Below, piece by piece: positions 43,752 through 53,705 of a stretch of 64,000 nucleotides of DNA. Source of the stretch: Arthrobacter sp. NtRootA1. Lineage in GTDB: Bacteria > Actinomycetota > Actinomycetes > Actinomycetales > Micrococcaceae. Both the position numbers and the translations under genes were made by a program. Numbering within the stretch: the first letter of the stretch is position 1; every line of letters starts with the position of its first letter. The DNA is taken from assembly GCF_019976975.1 (NCBI RefSeq), contig NZ_AP024630.1, forward strand, positions 2,976,001-3,040,000, given 5' to 3'. A model generated the notes under the pieces. The model worked only from the letters and a program-made list of their open reading frames with translations, made no database searches and was not told the DNA's origin.

Positions 43752-45311
43752 GTAGAGCGGGTTCACCTGTTGGCAGACTGCTTCTTTGGCCGTCTGGTTG
43801 ACCACATCGGGCGGAACCGAGGCCGCCCCATAGGCTGTCCCCGTTGCGAAGTCCGTACCCACGTAGAGCTGCACGCCCGAAACTCCCCGGACTTGCTGAA
43901 CCTGTGCCGCCGGGATGCCGAACAGCGTGGCGACGTCCGTAGCAACATCAGCAAAGTCCGGACCGTAGTAGACCACGGTTTTCTCCACTGGGTTTGCCAA
44001 ATATGACACTGACTGTGTAAATCCATTGCCGGTCAAGGTCGCCAGGATTTCCTGTGCCCTGGTCCCAACTCCGCTGCCGTTGGCGACCGCCACTGGCTGG
44101 ATGGCTTTGTTATAAGCCGGGACTGGAGGGGCAGCGGTGGTAGGCGCCGCCGAAGGTGTTCCGTCCCCGGGCGCTGTTGGAGCCGGGCTTGAGGTTGCTC
44201 CGGGATTTGTCAGGTCCAGATCGGCGCGGAGGGCTGCGAAGAGCTGTGATGCCTGGGGCTCAACGAGCTCCAACCGGTTGGGGTCCACTGCAGCGGGCTG
44301 GGTGGGGACAGCGACGAACGCGACCTTGGACACATCGATGTCCTTCAGCCTTCCACCAATCGTCAACAGCGATGGCACCGACGCCAAGCCCTCATCGACG
44401 GTCAGGTTTTGCGTGACGACATCAGCGATCTGCAGCAGCCTTTGCGGGTTGCCGAGCGTGCCGTCGGCCTTCAGCTTCCGCGTCAGTGATGACAGAAATG
44501 CCTGCTGGCCCTTGATCCTGCCCAGATCGCCACCGTCGCCGAAGGCATGCCGGGTACGCAGGAACGCCAGTGCCTGCTCGCCTTCGACCTGGGAATTGCC
44601 CTTCGCCAAACGAAGACCGGAGTCGGGATCAAAGACGGGATCACTGACGCACACATCCACGCCTCCGACAGCCTTGGAGAGTTCCTTGACCGCGTTGAAG
44701 TCGGCCATCATGAAGTGATCTATTTCCAGGCCGGTGAGCTTGTTGATGGTGTCCACAGCGCAGCCTATTCCGGCTTCTGCCATGGCTTCGTTGATCATCA
44801 CGCCGCTCCGCGCGGGGAACGTCTGGTTGTTGGTATGGTCCGTGCACTGGGGTACATCGACCAGGAGGTCACGCGGGAAACTCATGACGCTGACCCGTTT
44901 ATTGTCCGCAGAAATGTCCAGCAGCATCATGACATCCGAGTGGCCGTAGCCCGTGGAATCGTCCGCGTTGCCGTACTGGGAGTTTTTCCCATCACGGGTA
45001 TCTGACCCGAGGATGAGAATCTGCAGGCGGTCCGATTTGTCATTGACCACGGCATCACTGCTATCGCGTGATTCGGCAGCGGAAAGCGGGGCCTTGGTGA
45101 TGTTGGTCTGTAGCCGGATAAACCAGAAGGCTGCAAAAGCAACGCCGGCAACGAGAGCCACCGATACGAGGCCGGTAACGATCTTTAGCCACAACGGGAG
45201 CCCCTTGGGCGCGTTCATGTGGCGCGGGGTTCCCTCGGGGTCCTCCCCATGGCGCGCCGCATCGGGAGCAGCGGTGCCGGGGCCCAGCGGGCGGGCGTCA
45301 CGACGTCGCAC
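43740..45311 (-). CDS. LytR-CpsA-Psr (LCP) family cell-wall ligase
   Basis: The 523-residue protein has a short cytosolic N-terminus and one membrane helix (WLKIVTGLVSVALVAGVAFAA). It continues with the extracellular LCP catalytic domain (LILGSDTRDG, VMSFPRDLLVDVP, MADFNAVKELSKAVGGVDV, FLRTRHAFGDGGDLGRIKGQ), a Pro/Thr/Ala linker, and a C-terminal LytR_C domain (IQPVAVANGSGVG). LCP enzymes attach teichoic acid, arabinogalactan or other glycopolymers to peptidoglycan. GTG 45311 has GAGGAAAGG 10 bases upstream. The 3' end lies in a tandem repeat. Confidence 0.9.
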   Translation of the reverse strand: MRRRDARPLGPGTAAPDAARHGEDPEGTPRHMNAPKGLPLWLKIVTGLVSVALVAGVAFAAFWFIRLQTNITKAPLSAAESRDSSDAVVNDKSDRLQILILGSDTRDGKNSQYGNADDSTGYGHSDVMMLLDISADNKRVSVMSFPRDLLVDVPQCTDHTNNQTFPARSGVMINEAMAEAGIGCAVDTINKLTGLEIDHFMMADFNAVKELSKAVGGVDVCVSDPVFDPDSGLRLAKGNSQVEGEQALAFLRTRHAFGDGGDLGRIKGQQAFLSSLTRKLKADGTLGNPQRLLQIADVVTQNLTVDEGLASVPSLLTIGGRLKDIDVSKVAFVAVPTQPAAVDPNRLELVEPQASQLFAALRADLDLTNPGATSSPAPTAPGDGTPSAAPTTAAPPVPAYNKAIQPVAVANGSGVGTRAQEILATLTGNGFTQSVSYLANPVEKTVVYYGPDFADVATDVATLFGIPAAQVQQVRGVSGVQLYVGTDFATGTAYGAASVPPDVVNQTAKEAVCQQVNPLYITQ

Positions 45312-45415
45312 TATTCGGTTACCTTTCCTCAAACACGTGGATCCCCGCAATCATAGTGGCCGATTCTGGGAAGTTCCTTATCGGGCCCAGGCCACGCCGT
45401 TGCCGTGACGCCGGG

Positions 45416-46378
45416 TCAGAAGCCGAGTTTTACCAATTGCTTGGGATCCCGCTGCCAGTCTTTGGCAACCTTGACATGCAAATCCAGGTAGATCCTGGTT
45501 CCCAGGAGCGTCTCGATTCCCTTACGCGCGTTGGTGCCGACTTCCCGCAGCCTGCTGCCACCCTTACCGATGATGATGGCTTTTTGGGAAGGCCGCTCCA
45601 CGTAAAGATTGACGCGGACGTCCAACAAGGGATTGTCCTCCGTACGTCCTTCACGGGGCACGATTTCCTCAACGACCACGGCAAGCGAGTGGGGAAGTTC
45701 ATCCCGGACACCTTCGAGTGCGGCTTCGCGGATGAGTTCGGCAATCATGACGGCCTCGGGCTCGTCGGTCAGTTCGCCATCCGGGTAAAGAGGGGGCGAC
45801 GGAGGCATGTGCCCGATCAGTACGTCGGCAACAGTGGATACCTGGAAACCATCGGCGGCAGAAACGGGTACGATATCCGCCCAGCCTTGTTCTCCTAGGA
45901 CTTCGCGACCCAAGGCAGCAACTGCGAGCAACTGTTCCGTCAGTGCCTGCCGGTCCACCAGGTCAGTCTTTGTCACAATGGCAACGATGGGCTTGCGGCC
46001 CACGGCAGCCAACTGAGCGGCGATGTACTTATCCCCGGGACCAATTTTCTCGTTGGCGGGCAAGCAGAAGCCGATAGCGTCCACCTCGGACAACGTGTCA
46101 GCCACGAGGTCGTTGAGCCGCTTTCCCAGTAGCGTGCGGGGCCGGTGGAGGCCAGGCGTATCAACCAGGATCAGTTGTGCATCTTCGCGGTGGACGATGC
46201 CACGAATCGTGTGGCGCGTGGTCTGCGGTTTGGCCGAGGTAATGGCCACCTTCTGCCCCACCAACGCATTTGTCAGAGTGGACTTACCCGCGTTGGGGCG
46301 GCCAACAAGGACCGAGAATCCGGCGTGGAAGCCACCGAAATCGTCATCGGCGTCGAATTTCTTATTTTGCTTGCTCAC
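45416..46378 (-). CDS. era: GTPase Era
   Basis: Era (320 residues) is the ribosome-assembly GTPase that binds the 16S rRNA 3' end. It has G1 GRPNAGKST, G3 DTPG in ILVDTPGLHRPR, G4 TKTD, and a C-terminal KH domain with AIIIGKGGSRLREVG. GTG 46378 follows GGGAG by about 5 bases, and it overlaps the upstream CNNM gene by 17 bp. It forms part of phoH-ybeY-CNNM-era. Confidence 0.95.
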   Translation of the reverse strand: MSKQNKKFDADDDFGGFHAGFSVLVGRPNAGKSTLTNALVGQKVAITSAKPQTTRHTIRGIVHREDAQLILVDTPGLHRPRTLLGKRLNDLVADTLSEVDAIGFCLPANEKIGPGDKYIAAQLAAVGRKPIVAIVTKTDLVDRQALTEQLLAVAALGREVLGEQGWADIVPVSAADGFQVSTVADVLIGHMPPSPPLYPDGELTDEPEAVMIAELIREAALEGVRDELPHSLAVVVEEIVPREGRTEDNPLLDVRVNLYVERPSQKAIIIGKGGSRLREVGTNARKGIETLLGTRIYLDLHVKVAKDWQRDPKQLVKLGF

Positions 46379-47693
46379 GTGGAACTCCCTGTTGCGTTGT
46401 GTCTGCCTCATCGAGAAGGTCTTCAAAGTCAGTGTCTTCCTTTGGCATGGCTGCCGCAATGATGTGGCTGACCCGGTTTCGGCGACCCTCAAGCCTATCT
46501 GCCTTTAGGGACACACCGTTCACTTCAACCGAGCTCCCAACGATCGGAACCTGGCCGAGGGCCTTGGCAAGGAGGCCTCCAACGGTGTCCACTTCGTCGT
46601 CGTCGAGGTCGATATCGAACAGCTCCCCGAGGTCATCAATGCTCATGCGGGCACTCACCCGGTAGGTTCCGTCTCCGAGGTCCACCGCTTCTTCCGCCGC
46701 GGCATCGTACTCGTCAACGATCTCTCCTACGATTTCCTCAATGAGATCCTCCAAAGTCACCAGGCCCGCTGTGCCGCCGTACTCATCGATAACGATGGCC
46801 ACGTGGGTTGATTCCTTCTGCAGTTCTTTCAAGAGGTCGCTCACGGGCTTGGATTCCGGAACGTACCGAACATCCCGGGCGAGAGAATCGACGTCGTGCG
46901 GTTGCAGTCCGGGTTCGCCTCGATGCATCGCCGCAGCAACGTCCTTGAGATACAGAATGCCGCGGATCTGGTCCGTGTTCTCGCCAATGACCGGTATCCG
47001 GGAGTAGCCGGAGCGAAGGAAAAGGGCCATGGCCGCTTCAAGGTCCGAGCCCGTCCCAATGCTGACGATGTCCGTGCGCGGAACCATGACCGAGCGAACC
47101 AAGGTATCGCCGAAGTCAAAGACTGAGTGGATAAGCTCTGCTTCGTTGTCTTCGATCATGTCCGATTCTGCCGCCCGGTCCACGAACTCGCGGAATTCTT
47201 CCTCGCTGACAAACGCGTCATCACCGCCGGGGGCCCCGGGCGCGACTGCGCTCCCCAACGCGACCAGCCAGCCGGGAATCGGTCCGAGGATCCAGCAAAG
47301 GAACCTGATCAGCGGCGCGGTAAAGCGGACAATGGGACCGGAATGGGCGCGTCCCAACTGCCGGGGCGAGACGCCAACCAACACGAATCCGATGACGGCC
47401 ATGATGCCAGTCGCCGCCAGGCCGGCAAGCCACACGTTGTCCAGCAAACTGTGCATGACGACAGCGACGGCGACCGCTGCCGCCATCTCGAACCACACCC
47501 GCCAGAACCGCAGGGCACGCATGTGTGCGACGGGGTTCTTGAGGATGCTCGCCAAGGCCTTGCCCTTGCTGCGGACTACCGATTGTTCAGCTTCGTGCCG
47601 GGGCAGGAAATTGAACGCAGCCTCAGCTGCGGTCAGCAAGGCCACGAAACTGAGGAAAACCAGTGCCATGCCGACCAGGATGAGCGAGGTCAC
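46362..47693 (-). CDS. CNNM/CorC-HlyC-type CBS-domain membrane protein
   Basis: The 443-residue protein has an N-terminal DUF21 region with four hydrophobic segments (residues 1-145). Two CBS domains follow (about 200-320, with VMVPRTDIVSIGTG and IRGILYLKDVAAAM), and a C-terminal CorC_HlyC domain contains YRVSARMSIDDLGELFDIDL. The family includes Mg2+/Co2+ efflux or transport proteins. Its start overlaps the ybeY stop by 4 bp, a common actinobacterial arrangement with era downstream. Confidence 0.9.
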   Translation of the reverse strand: MTSLILVGMALVFLSFVALLTAAEAAFNFLPRHEAEQSVVRSKGKALASILKNPVAHMRALRFWRVWFEMAAAVAVAVVMHSLLDNVWLAGLAATGIMAVIGFVLVGVSPRQLGRAHSGPIVRFTAPLIRFLCWILGPIPGWLVALGSAVAPGAPGGDDAFVSEEEFREFVDRAAESDMIEDNEAELIHSVFDFGDTLVRSVMVPRTDIVSIGTGSDLEAAMALFLRSGYSRIPVIGENTDQIRGILYLKDVAAAMHRGEPGLQPHDVDSLARDVRYVPESKPVSDLLKELQKESTHVAIVIDEYGGTAGLVTLEDLIEEIVGEIVDEYDAAAEEAVDLGDGTYRVSARMSIDDLGELFDIDLDDDEVDTVGGLLAKALGQVPIVGSSVEVNGVSLKADRLEGRRNRVSHIIAAAMPKEDTDFEDLLDEADTTQQGVPREQAK

Positions 47694-48163
47694 TGCATGG
47701 TCTCCATGGGGGCATCCTTGCCCAGGAACTCAGACAGCAACTCACGCTGCAAACCGAACATTTCTTCCTTTTCCTCCGGTTCGGCATGGTCGAAACCAAG
47801 CAGGTGGAGGATGCCGTGCGTGGCGAGCAACAGCATTTCGTCTTGGGTGGTGTGTCCGGCGTTCCGAGCCTGCACTTCGGCCACCTGGGGGCAAATGGCG
47901 ATGTCTCCGAGCATTCCCTGCGGCGTGGGTTTATCGGGCGTGCCCGGCGTCAACTCGTCCATGGGCACCGAGAGCACATCCGTGGCCCCTGGTTCGTCCA
48001 TAAGTTCGATATGCAGCTTCTCCATGGCGGGTTCATCCACCAGGAGGATGGATAGCTCAGCCTGCGGATGGATGTAGAGGCGCTCGAAGATGAACCGCGA
48101 CAATGTCACCAGTTGGGCTTCGTCCACGTCCACGCCGGATTCGTTGTTGATTTCAATGCTCAT
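47690..48163 (-). CDS. ybeY: Endoribonuclease YbeY
   Basis: YbeY (157 residues) is the single-strand RNase for 16S rRNA 3' maturation and ribosome quality control. The zinc site HGILHLLGFDH near residues 124-134 matches H-x3-H-x5-H. Its ATG overlaps the phoH stop by 4 bp. Confidence 0.94.
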   Translation of the reverse strand: MSIEINNESGVDVDEAQLVTLSRFIFERLYIHPQAELSILLVDEPAMEKLHIELMDEPGATDVLSVPMDELTPGTPDKPTPQGMLGDIAICPQVAEVQARNAGHTTQDEMLLLATHGILHLLGFDHAEPEEKEEMFGLQRELLSEFLGKDAPMETMQ

Positions 48164-49245
48164 TTTCGTTCTCCACGTTTGTGATGTGTGCCGGCAGCCC
48201 CATCCGTACGGTGCGCGTCATCCCACCTGCTGTAGGCGGAGACGATGTCTGCAACCAAACGGTGCCGGACGACGTCCGCAGCCTCCAGGATGGAGAAATT
48301 GACGTCATCGATCCCACTGAGGATTTCCCGTACGATCCGGAGTCCGGAGGTGGAGCCAAAAGGCAGGTCGATCTGCGTTACGTCTCCTGTAACAACCATC
48401 TTGGAACCGAATCCGAGACGGGTCAGGAACATCTTCATTTGTTCAGGGGTGGTGTTCTGGGCCTCGTCCAGGATGATGAAGGCGTCGTTGAGCGTCCGGC
48501 CACGCATGTAGGCCAACGGTGCGACTTCAATGGTGCCGGCAGCCATGAGCCGGGGAATGGACTCGGGATCCATCATGTCGTGCAAGGCGTCGTAAAGCGG
48601 ACGCAGGTAGGGATCGATCTTGTCGCTCAGCGTTCCCGGCAGGAAGCCCAGCCGCTCCCCCGCCTCAACAGCGGGCCGGGTCAGGATGATCCGGCTTACT
48701 TCCTTGAGCTGAAGGGCCTGCACGGCCTTGGCCATGGCGAGGTAGGTCTTGCCAGTACCTGCCGGGCCAATACCGAAGATCACTGTGTTCGCATCGATGG
48801 CATCCACATAGTTCTTCTGGTTCAAGGTTTTGGGCCGGATGGTTTTGCCACGACTCGAGAGAATGTTGTGGGTAAGGACATCCACGGGATTCTGGACTGA
48901 CTGTGTCCTCAGGAGGGAAACGAGCTGCTGGAGGACATCAGGGGTAACGACGGTCCCCCTCGCCACCAGTCCGCGGACCTCCTCAAGGAGGCGCATGATG
49001 CGCGGTATGACCGTGGACGGACCGGACATGGACAATTCATTGCCGCGAACGTGGAAGTTGACGTCCGGGAACTGCTCCTCGATGTAGCGCAAGGCTTCGT
49101 CATGGCTGCCCAATGAGTGAACCATCTGATCGGAGTTGTCGAACGTGACGATTTCCGTGCGCGTGCCCGGTAAGGTGTGCGGGAACTCGGTGGTGGCTGG
49201 GTTCCCGTTTCCGGTCCGCAGCCGCCCATTCAGGGATTCACTCAT
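48160..49245 (-). CDS. PhoH-like ATPase
   Basis: The 361-residue PhoH protein has an N-terminal KH-like part and a P-loop ATPase domain: Walker A GPAGTGKTYLAM, Walker B FIILDEAQNTTPEQMK, and VVTGDVTQIDLP. In this gene order it is the PhoH-L type thought to help YbeY in RNA processing. ATG 49245 is chosen; an ATG at 49296 is in frame but no ribosome site favours either. It begins the phoH-ybeY-CNNM-era set. Confidence 0.92.
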   Translation of the reverse strand: MSESLNGRLRTGNGNPATTEFPHTLPGTRTEIVTFDNSDQMVHSLGSHDEALRYIEEQFPDVNFHVRGNELSMSGPSTVIPRIMRLLEEVRGLVARGTVVTPDVLQQLVSLLRTQSVQNPVDVLTHNILSSRGKTIRPKTLNQKNYVDAIDANTVIFGIGPAGTGKTYLAMAKAVQALQLKEVSRIILTRPAVEAGERLGFLPGTLSDKIDPYLRPLYDALHDMMDPESIPRLMAAGTIEVAPLAYMRGRTLNDAFIILDEAQNTTPEQMKMFLTRLGFGSKMVVTGDVTQIDLPFGSTSGLRIVREILSGIDDVNFSILEAADVVRHRLVADIVSAYSRWDDAHRTDGAAGTHHKRGERK

Positions 49246-49532
49246 AGTGGTGGCCGTACGGCCTCTTCTCCTCTGGTCGGATAACAGTTGGTCCATCGTT
49301 TCGACAATGGGACTGGCTCAACCGCCAGGCCATATGCCGGAATGCCTTCAATCCTACGCCAGCCCGGCAGACCGCGGGCGTTTGCCCGCCCATCCTCCCC
49401 TGAGGGCTCCGTCGGCTGCGACATTGTCTCAACTCGGCATCAAGCGGGTATCAATCCTGTTTCAGTTGCCGCCAGTACCCACAAACCCGGCAAGCCGCCG
49501 TCGACGATATGCCAAGCTGGCTGGAGCGGGTA

Positions 49533-50537
49533 GTGAGACTACGCCCGTTGGACGGGCCGGCGACAACCGCCGGCCGCAAAGGCAAGGAAACCCCCATCGC
49601 GCAGTCAGTAAGCCATCAGCCCGGCGGGCGAAAGCGGAAAAAGTCCGCCGTCGCAGCGCCTGCGATGCTTGCTGTCCTTTTGCTCACCGGCTGTATCGCC
49701 AACGGTGGACCCACCCAAGCTACCTCCAGTGCGCCACCAGTCAGCGTCCAGGAAGCTCCGGCCAGCAATGCTCCCTTGGAGACCACCCAGGCGTCCACCA
49801 AGATCCCGGTCTACTGGATTGGCCGCAGCAAAGAAGATGTCTACCTGTACCGCGAATTCAGGGACATCTCCGGCGACGGAAACCCCGTCACCACAGCGCT
49901 GCGGATCATGATGGCTGATAAGCCGTTGGACCACGACTTCTTCACTCCTTGGCAGGACCCAGGCAGCCTGGCAACATCCATTTCGGGCAAGAACGTGATC
50001 ACAGTTGATATTTCGCGGGATGCCTTCAATTCCAACCTTGATGCAGGTATGGCGCAGCGCGCTGTGCAGCAGCTGGTCTACACGGCCACCGCAGCGGCAT
50101 CGTCATCGGGCCTGATCAACTCAGGGCAGCAGATCCAAGTGGTCATCCTGGTGGACGGTCACACGGATTTCATGGCGTTCGGCCAGGTGCGGCTCGGTCA
50201 ACCGATGGCCAGGGACGCTTCCTTGGTGGCGCCACTATGGATCATCGATCCGCAGGAGGACACTTCGCTCCCTGCGGGGGCAGTTAAGTTCAATGGCCGC
50301 AGCACTGACAGCTCCAAGCCCGTCAGCTGGCAGATCCTCCGGGACAACGGCAATGGCGAAAAGGCAAGCCTCCTGACCGGCCAGACAAAAGCCACAGGAG
50401 AGCCGGGGCAATTCGGCGTCTTCTCGTTCAGCGCGACCCTGAAACCAGGGAAATACGAATTGCGCGTATCCCAGGTCCAGGACTCCGGGCAAGCAGACAC
50501 ATCCACCATGGATACGCGCCTTTTCAGCGTCGGCTAG
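49533..50537 (+). CDS. GerMN-domain lipoprotein
   Basis: The 334-residue secreted protein has a hydrophobic stretch with lipobox LTGC (near residue 54), a Thr/Ser/Pro-rich linker, then a GerMN domain (IPVYWIGRSKEDVYLYREFR to QLVYTATAAASSSG). A C-terminal immunoglobulin-like Gmad2-type domain follows (from about 235). GTG 49533 lies 6 bases after GGAG and is preferred over ATG 49509. GerMN proteins occur with spore or cell-envelope systems; this is probably an envelope lipoprotein of unknown role. The long basic N-terminus before the lipobox is unusual. Confidence 0.75.
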   Translation: MRLRPLDGPATTAGRKGKETPIAQSVSHQPGGRKRKKSAVAAPAMLAVLLLTGCIANGGPTQATSSAPPVSVQEAPASNAPLETTQASTKIPVYWIGRSKEDVYLYREFRDISGDGNPVTTALRIMMADKPLDHDFFTPWQDPGSLATSISGKNVITVDISRDAFNSNLDAGMAQRAVQQLVYTATAAASSSGLINSGQQIQVVILVDGHTDFMAFGQVRLGQPMARDASLVAPLWIIDPQEDTSLPAGAVKFNGRSTDSSKPVSWQILRDNGNGEKASLLTGQTKATGEPGQFGVFSFSATLKPGKYELRVSQVQDSGQADTSTMDTRLFSVG

Positions 50538-50581
50538 ACCCAGCGCCCGCTAAGGTAGCTTCAGCTGCCAGGCCGCACGGC

Positions 50582-51355
50582 CTACCAGCGACCCAGGACG
50601 TCGGAGGCGAGTACGACGGCGGCGGGTCCCGCCGTCGAGGACCTCAGGACATGGTGGCCCAAGAGAGCCGTAACCGCCCCGGCGTCGTTGAGGCGGGTTA
50701 CCTCGCGCGGCGAGATGCCGCCTTCCGGCCCCACGATCAAGAGGACTTCACGCGGCGAGTCCAGCCCGCCGCCCTCAGCCACGATCGGCGCTTCAAGGAC
50801 GGTGCGCAAAGGGTTCTTGGCGTCCTCGTGAAGGATCACAGCCAGATCCGCGGCAGCAACAGCCTTTGCCAACGCCGCGGAATCCAGGATAGGACGCACC
50901 TCCGGTATCCACGCCCGGCGGGCCTGTTTCGCCGCGGCAGTGACCACAGACTGCCACTTCGCGTGGGCCTTCGCAGCGCGATCCCCCTTCCAGCGGACGA
51001 TGGATCGCTCAGCCTGCCATGGGATCACTGCGTCTATGCCCAGTTCGGTGGCCGTCTCAATGGCCAACTCGTCGCGGTCACCCTTGGCTAAAGCTTGGAC
51101 AAGCACCAAACGCACGTCCGGCTGGTCTTCGAAAATCACACCGGACGCCATGACGGACAAACTTCCAGGGCCGACCTCTGCCACCGTGCCTGTCAGGCGG
51201 GCTCCTGCGCCGTCGGCAATGTCCACAGCCTCACCGACAGTGAGTCTCTTCACCGTGACGGCATGCCGGGCTTCTGGACCGTCGATGACGAACAACGCGC
51301 CCGGCTCAACACCATGCAGGCTCCCGGCGGGCGTGAAGAAAACGGGGTTGCTCAC
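50582..51355 (-). CDS. rsmE: 16S rRNA (uracil1498-N3)-methyltransferase
   Basis: RsmE (257 residues) is a SPOUT/trefoil-knot methyltransferase. It has an N-terminal PUA-like part (VIDGPEARHAVTVKRLTVGE) and the SAM-binding knot near LLIVGPEGGISPREV, TALLGHHVLRSSTAGPAAV. It starts 3 bases after the dnaJ stop, forming hrcA-dnaJ-rsmE as in many actinobacteria. Confidence 0.93.
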   Translation of the reverse strand: MSNPVFFTPAGSLHGVEPGALFVIDGPEARHAVTVKRLTVGEAVDIADGAGARLTGTVAEVGPGSLSVMASGVIFEDQPDVRLVLVQALAKGDRDELAIETATELGIDAVIPWQAERSIVRWKGDRAAKAHAKWQSVVTAAAKQARRAWIPEVRPILDSAALAKAVAAADLAVILHEDAKNPLRTVLEAPIVAEGGGLDSPREVLLIVGPEGGISPREVTRLNDAGAVTALLGHHVLRSSTAGPAAVVLASDVLGRW

Positions 51356-51357
51356 CG

Positions 51358-52485
51358 CTACAGGTTACCGAGCTTGTCCCGCAGCTTGGCGAACATGCCG
51401 CCGCTGGCCACGAGTTTGCCTTCGCTGAACTGCTCACCGCGCAACTTGGCAAGCTGCTGCAGGAGCTCTTCCTGTGCCGGATCCAGCTTGACCGGTGTCT
51501 CAACGTGCAGGTGTACCTTGAGATCGCCGCGGCCGTAGCCCCTGAGGTGGGTGACGCCCAAACCGCGAAGCGTGATGACCTCGCCGGACTGGGTGCCAGC
51601 CTTGACGTCGATCTCCTGGGGCCCGTCGAAGGTTTCCAGGCTCAGTTCCGTACCCAAAGCTGCTGCCGTCATGGGAACGCTCAGCGTAGCGTGAAGGTCG
51701 TCGCCTTCGCGGATATAGGTGGAGTCACTGTTGACGCGGATTTCCACATAGAGGTCACCGGCAGGTCCGCCTGCCGGTCCCGCTTCGCCCTGTCCGGAGA
51801 GCTGGATCCGCGTACCCGTGGCAACGCCGGCAGGTACCTTGATGGTGAGCGACCGGCGGCTCCGGATGCGGCCCTGCCCGTTGCACTCATTACAGGGGTC
51901 CTTGATGACTGTTCCGAAGCCCTCGCAGGAACCACATGGTGCCGTGGTCATGACCTGGCCCAGGATGGATCGAACGGCCCGCTGGACTTGGCCACTGCCG
52001 CCGCAAATGTCGCAACGCTCCGGGTGCGTACCCGGCCGGCAGCAGCTGCCATCACACGTGGGGCAGACCACTGCCGTGTCAACTTCGAGCTTCTTGTTGA
52101 CACCAAACACGGCGTCCTTGAGGTCGATGCGGACACTGATCAGTGCGTCCTGGCCCCGGCGCACGCGGGAGGCCGGACCAGCATGCCCGCCGCCACCGCC
52201 AAAGAAGGTATCGAAGATGTCCTGGAACGCGAAGCCCTGGCCGGAGTAGCCGCCACCGAAGCCGTTGTCAGTGCCGTTCTCGTTACCGGTGGCATCGTAG
52301 ACGCGACGCTTTTGGGGGTCGGACAGCACTTCGTAAGCATGCGTCACGGCCTTGAACTGCTCCGCGACATCCTCCCCCGGGTTCACGTCCGGGTGAAGCT
52401 TGCGCGCCAACTTGCGGTACGCCTTTTTGATCTCTTCCCCGGTGGCTTCCGGCGAGACTCCCAAAACGTCATAGTGGCTGCTCAA
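51358..52485 (-). CDS. dnaJ: Chaperone DnaJ
   Basis: DnaJ (375 residues) has a J domain with HPD at 31-33 ([10 protein letters not shown]), a short Gly/Phe region ([18 protein letters not shown]), four zinc-finger repeats ([32 protein letters not shown]) and the C-terminal client domains. The first repeat ends in CDGSCCRPG where G-x-G is usual, giving an extra Cys. It is the second, HrcA-linked DnaJ of actinobacteria, following hrcA by about 50 bp. Confidence 0.95.
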   Translation of the reverse strand: MSSHYDVLGVSPEATGEEIKKAYRKLARKLHPDVNPGEDVAEQFKAVTHAYEVLSDPQKRRVYDATGNENGTDNGFGGGYSGQGFAFQDIFDTFFGGGGGHAGPASRVRRGQDALISVRIDLKDAVFGVNKKLEVDTAVVCPTCDGSCCRPGTHPERCDICGGSGQVQRAVRSILGQVMTTAPCGSCEGFGTVIKDPCNECNGQGRIRSRRSLTIKVPAGVATGTRIQLSGQGEAGPAGGPAGDLYVEIRVNSDSTYIREGDDLHATLSVPMTAAALGTELSLETFDGPQEIDVKAGTQSGEVITLRGLGVTHLRGYGRGDLKVHLHVETPVKLDPAQEELLQQLAKLRGEQFSEGKLVASGGMFAKLRDKLGNL

Positions 52486-52535
52486 AGTCGGTATCTCTTC
52501 CTTGTTGTACTGCAGATTCTTACCTCGGGCCGGCG

Positions 52536-53543
52536 TCAGCCGCCGAGAATGCGGGAAAGGTAGCGGGCCACGGCGCGCACCGCAGCCATGGTGGTGGGAT
52601 AGTCCATCCGGGTTGGTCCGAGGATGCCCACCTTGGCACCGGAGCCATATCCCGTTGCCACGACCGATGCTTCTGCCAGGCCGTCATATGGATTCTCGCG
52701 CCCGATGCTCACTGTCACGCCGCGGGGATCATCTCCCATGTCAGACAACAACCGGAGCATGACAACTTGTTCCTCAAGAGCTTCCAGCACTGGTCCGATG
52801 CTCAACGGGAAGTCCACATTCGAGCGCGCAAGGTTGGCTGTTCCGGCCATGACGATACGTTCTTCACGGCTGGTGTCACTCAGGGCCTGGAGACCATGTG
52901 CAAGATGCTGCGCGAGCCCACGAAGGTCCGGCGGACACAGCGCAACCACGGATGGCAGTACCTGCGGCAGCAGTGCCAGTTGAGTCCCCGCGATGCTGCC
53001 AAGGAACCGGGTACGCAGGGCCATCAAGGCCTCGTTGCTTACATCGGAGCCGGCCTCGATGACTTTCTGGCCAACGCTTCCGGTATCTGCGATGAGCACC
53101 ACGAGTACCTGCTTTGGCGCCAGGAGAACAAATTCGACGTGACGGACCAGGGCCCGGTTGGAGTGCGGGTACTGAACGACGGCGACCTGGTTGGTCAGTT
53201 GCGACAGTAGCCTGACGGTGCGCTCAAGGATGTCATCGAGGTCGTCGGGCCCCTCAAGCAGCGAGTGGATGGCTCGACGCTCCGCGGCGGACAACGGCTT
53301 GACCTGCGAGATGCGGTCCACGAACAGCCGGTAGCCCTTGTCCGTGGGGATGCGGCCTGCGCTGGTGTGGGGCGCTGCGATGAGGCCTTCTTCTTCCAGT
53401 ACCGCCATATCATTCCGGATGGTGGCGCTGGAAACGCCGAGATGGTGCCGCTCCACAAGCGCCTTGGATCCAACAGGCTCACGGGAATGCACGTAATCCT
53501 CAACGATTGCGCGCAACACTTCCAGCTTGCGTGGCTCACTCAT
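52536..53543 (-). CDS. hrcA: Heat-shock repressor HrcA
   Basis: HrcA (335 residues) represses class I heat-shock genes by binding CIRCE. The N-terminal winged helix carries [20 protein letters not shown] and [18 protein letters not shown], and the GAF-like domain follows. ATG 53543 is 8 bases after GGAGG, so the frame to 53585 is not used. A CIRCE element lies 46 bp upstream, implying autoregulation of hrcA-dnaJ-rsmE. Confidence 0.94.
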   Translation of the reverse strand: MSEPRKLEVLRAIVEDYVHSREPVGSKALVERHHLGVSSATIRNDMAVLEEEGLIAAPHTSAGRIPTDKGYRLFVDRISQVKPLSAAERRAIHSLLEGPDDLDDILERTVRLLSQLTNQVAVVQYPHSNRALVRHVEFVLLAPKQVLVVLIADTGSVGQKVIEAGSDVSNEALMALRTRFLGSIAGTQLALLPQVLPSVVALCPPDLRGLAQHLAHGLQALSDTSREERIVMAGTANLARSNVDFPLSIGPVLEALEEQVVMLRLLSDMGDDPRGVTVSIGRENPYDGLAEASVVATGYGSGAKVGILGPTRMDYPTTMAAVRAVARYLSRILGG

Positions 53544-53588
53544 TGCAACACCTCCTGACGACTGTCCGTGCCTGTATCGGACCAATTG

Positions 53589-53615
53589 TTAGCACTCAAC
53601 ATGCCTAAGTGCTAA
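53589..53615. promoter_or_regulatory. CIRCE element
   Basis: TTAGCACTC (53589-53597), a 9-base spacer, and AAGTGCTAA (53607-53615) match the CIRCE consensus TTAGCACTC-N9-GAGTGCTAA at 17 of 18 arm bases. It lies just ahead of hrcA and also 90 bp before the plus-strand DUF3097 gene. Confidence 0.92.
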
Positions 53616-53705
53616 CAAGTCTAGTATGAGCCAGCACGTTGCTAGCATTGAAACCGCTCGCGGGAGTTATTCCCAGCACAACCAGCACAAAGGGGTACGA
53701 AGTCC

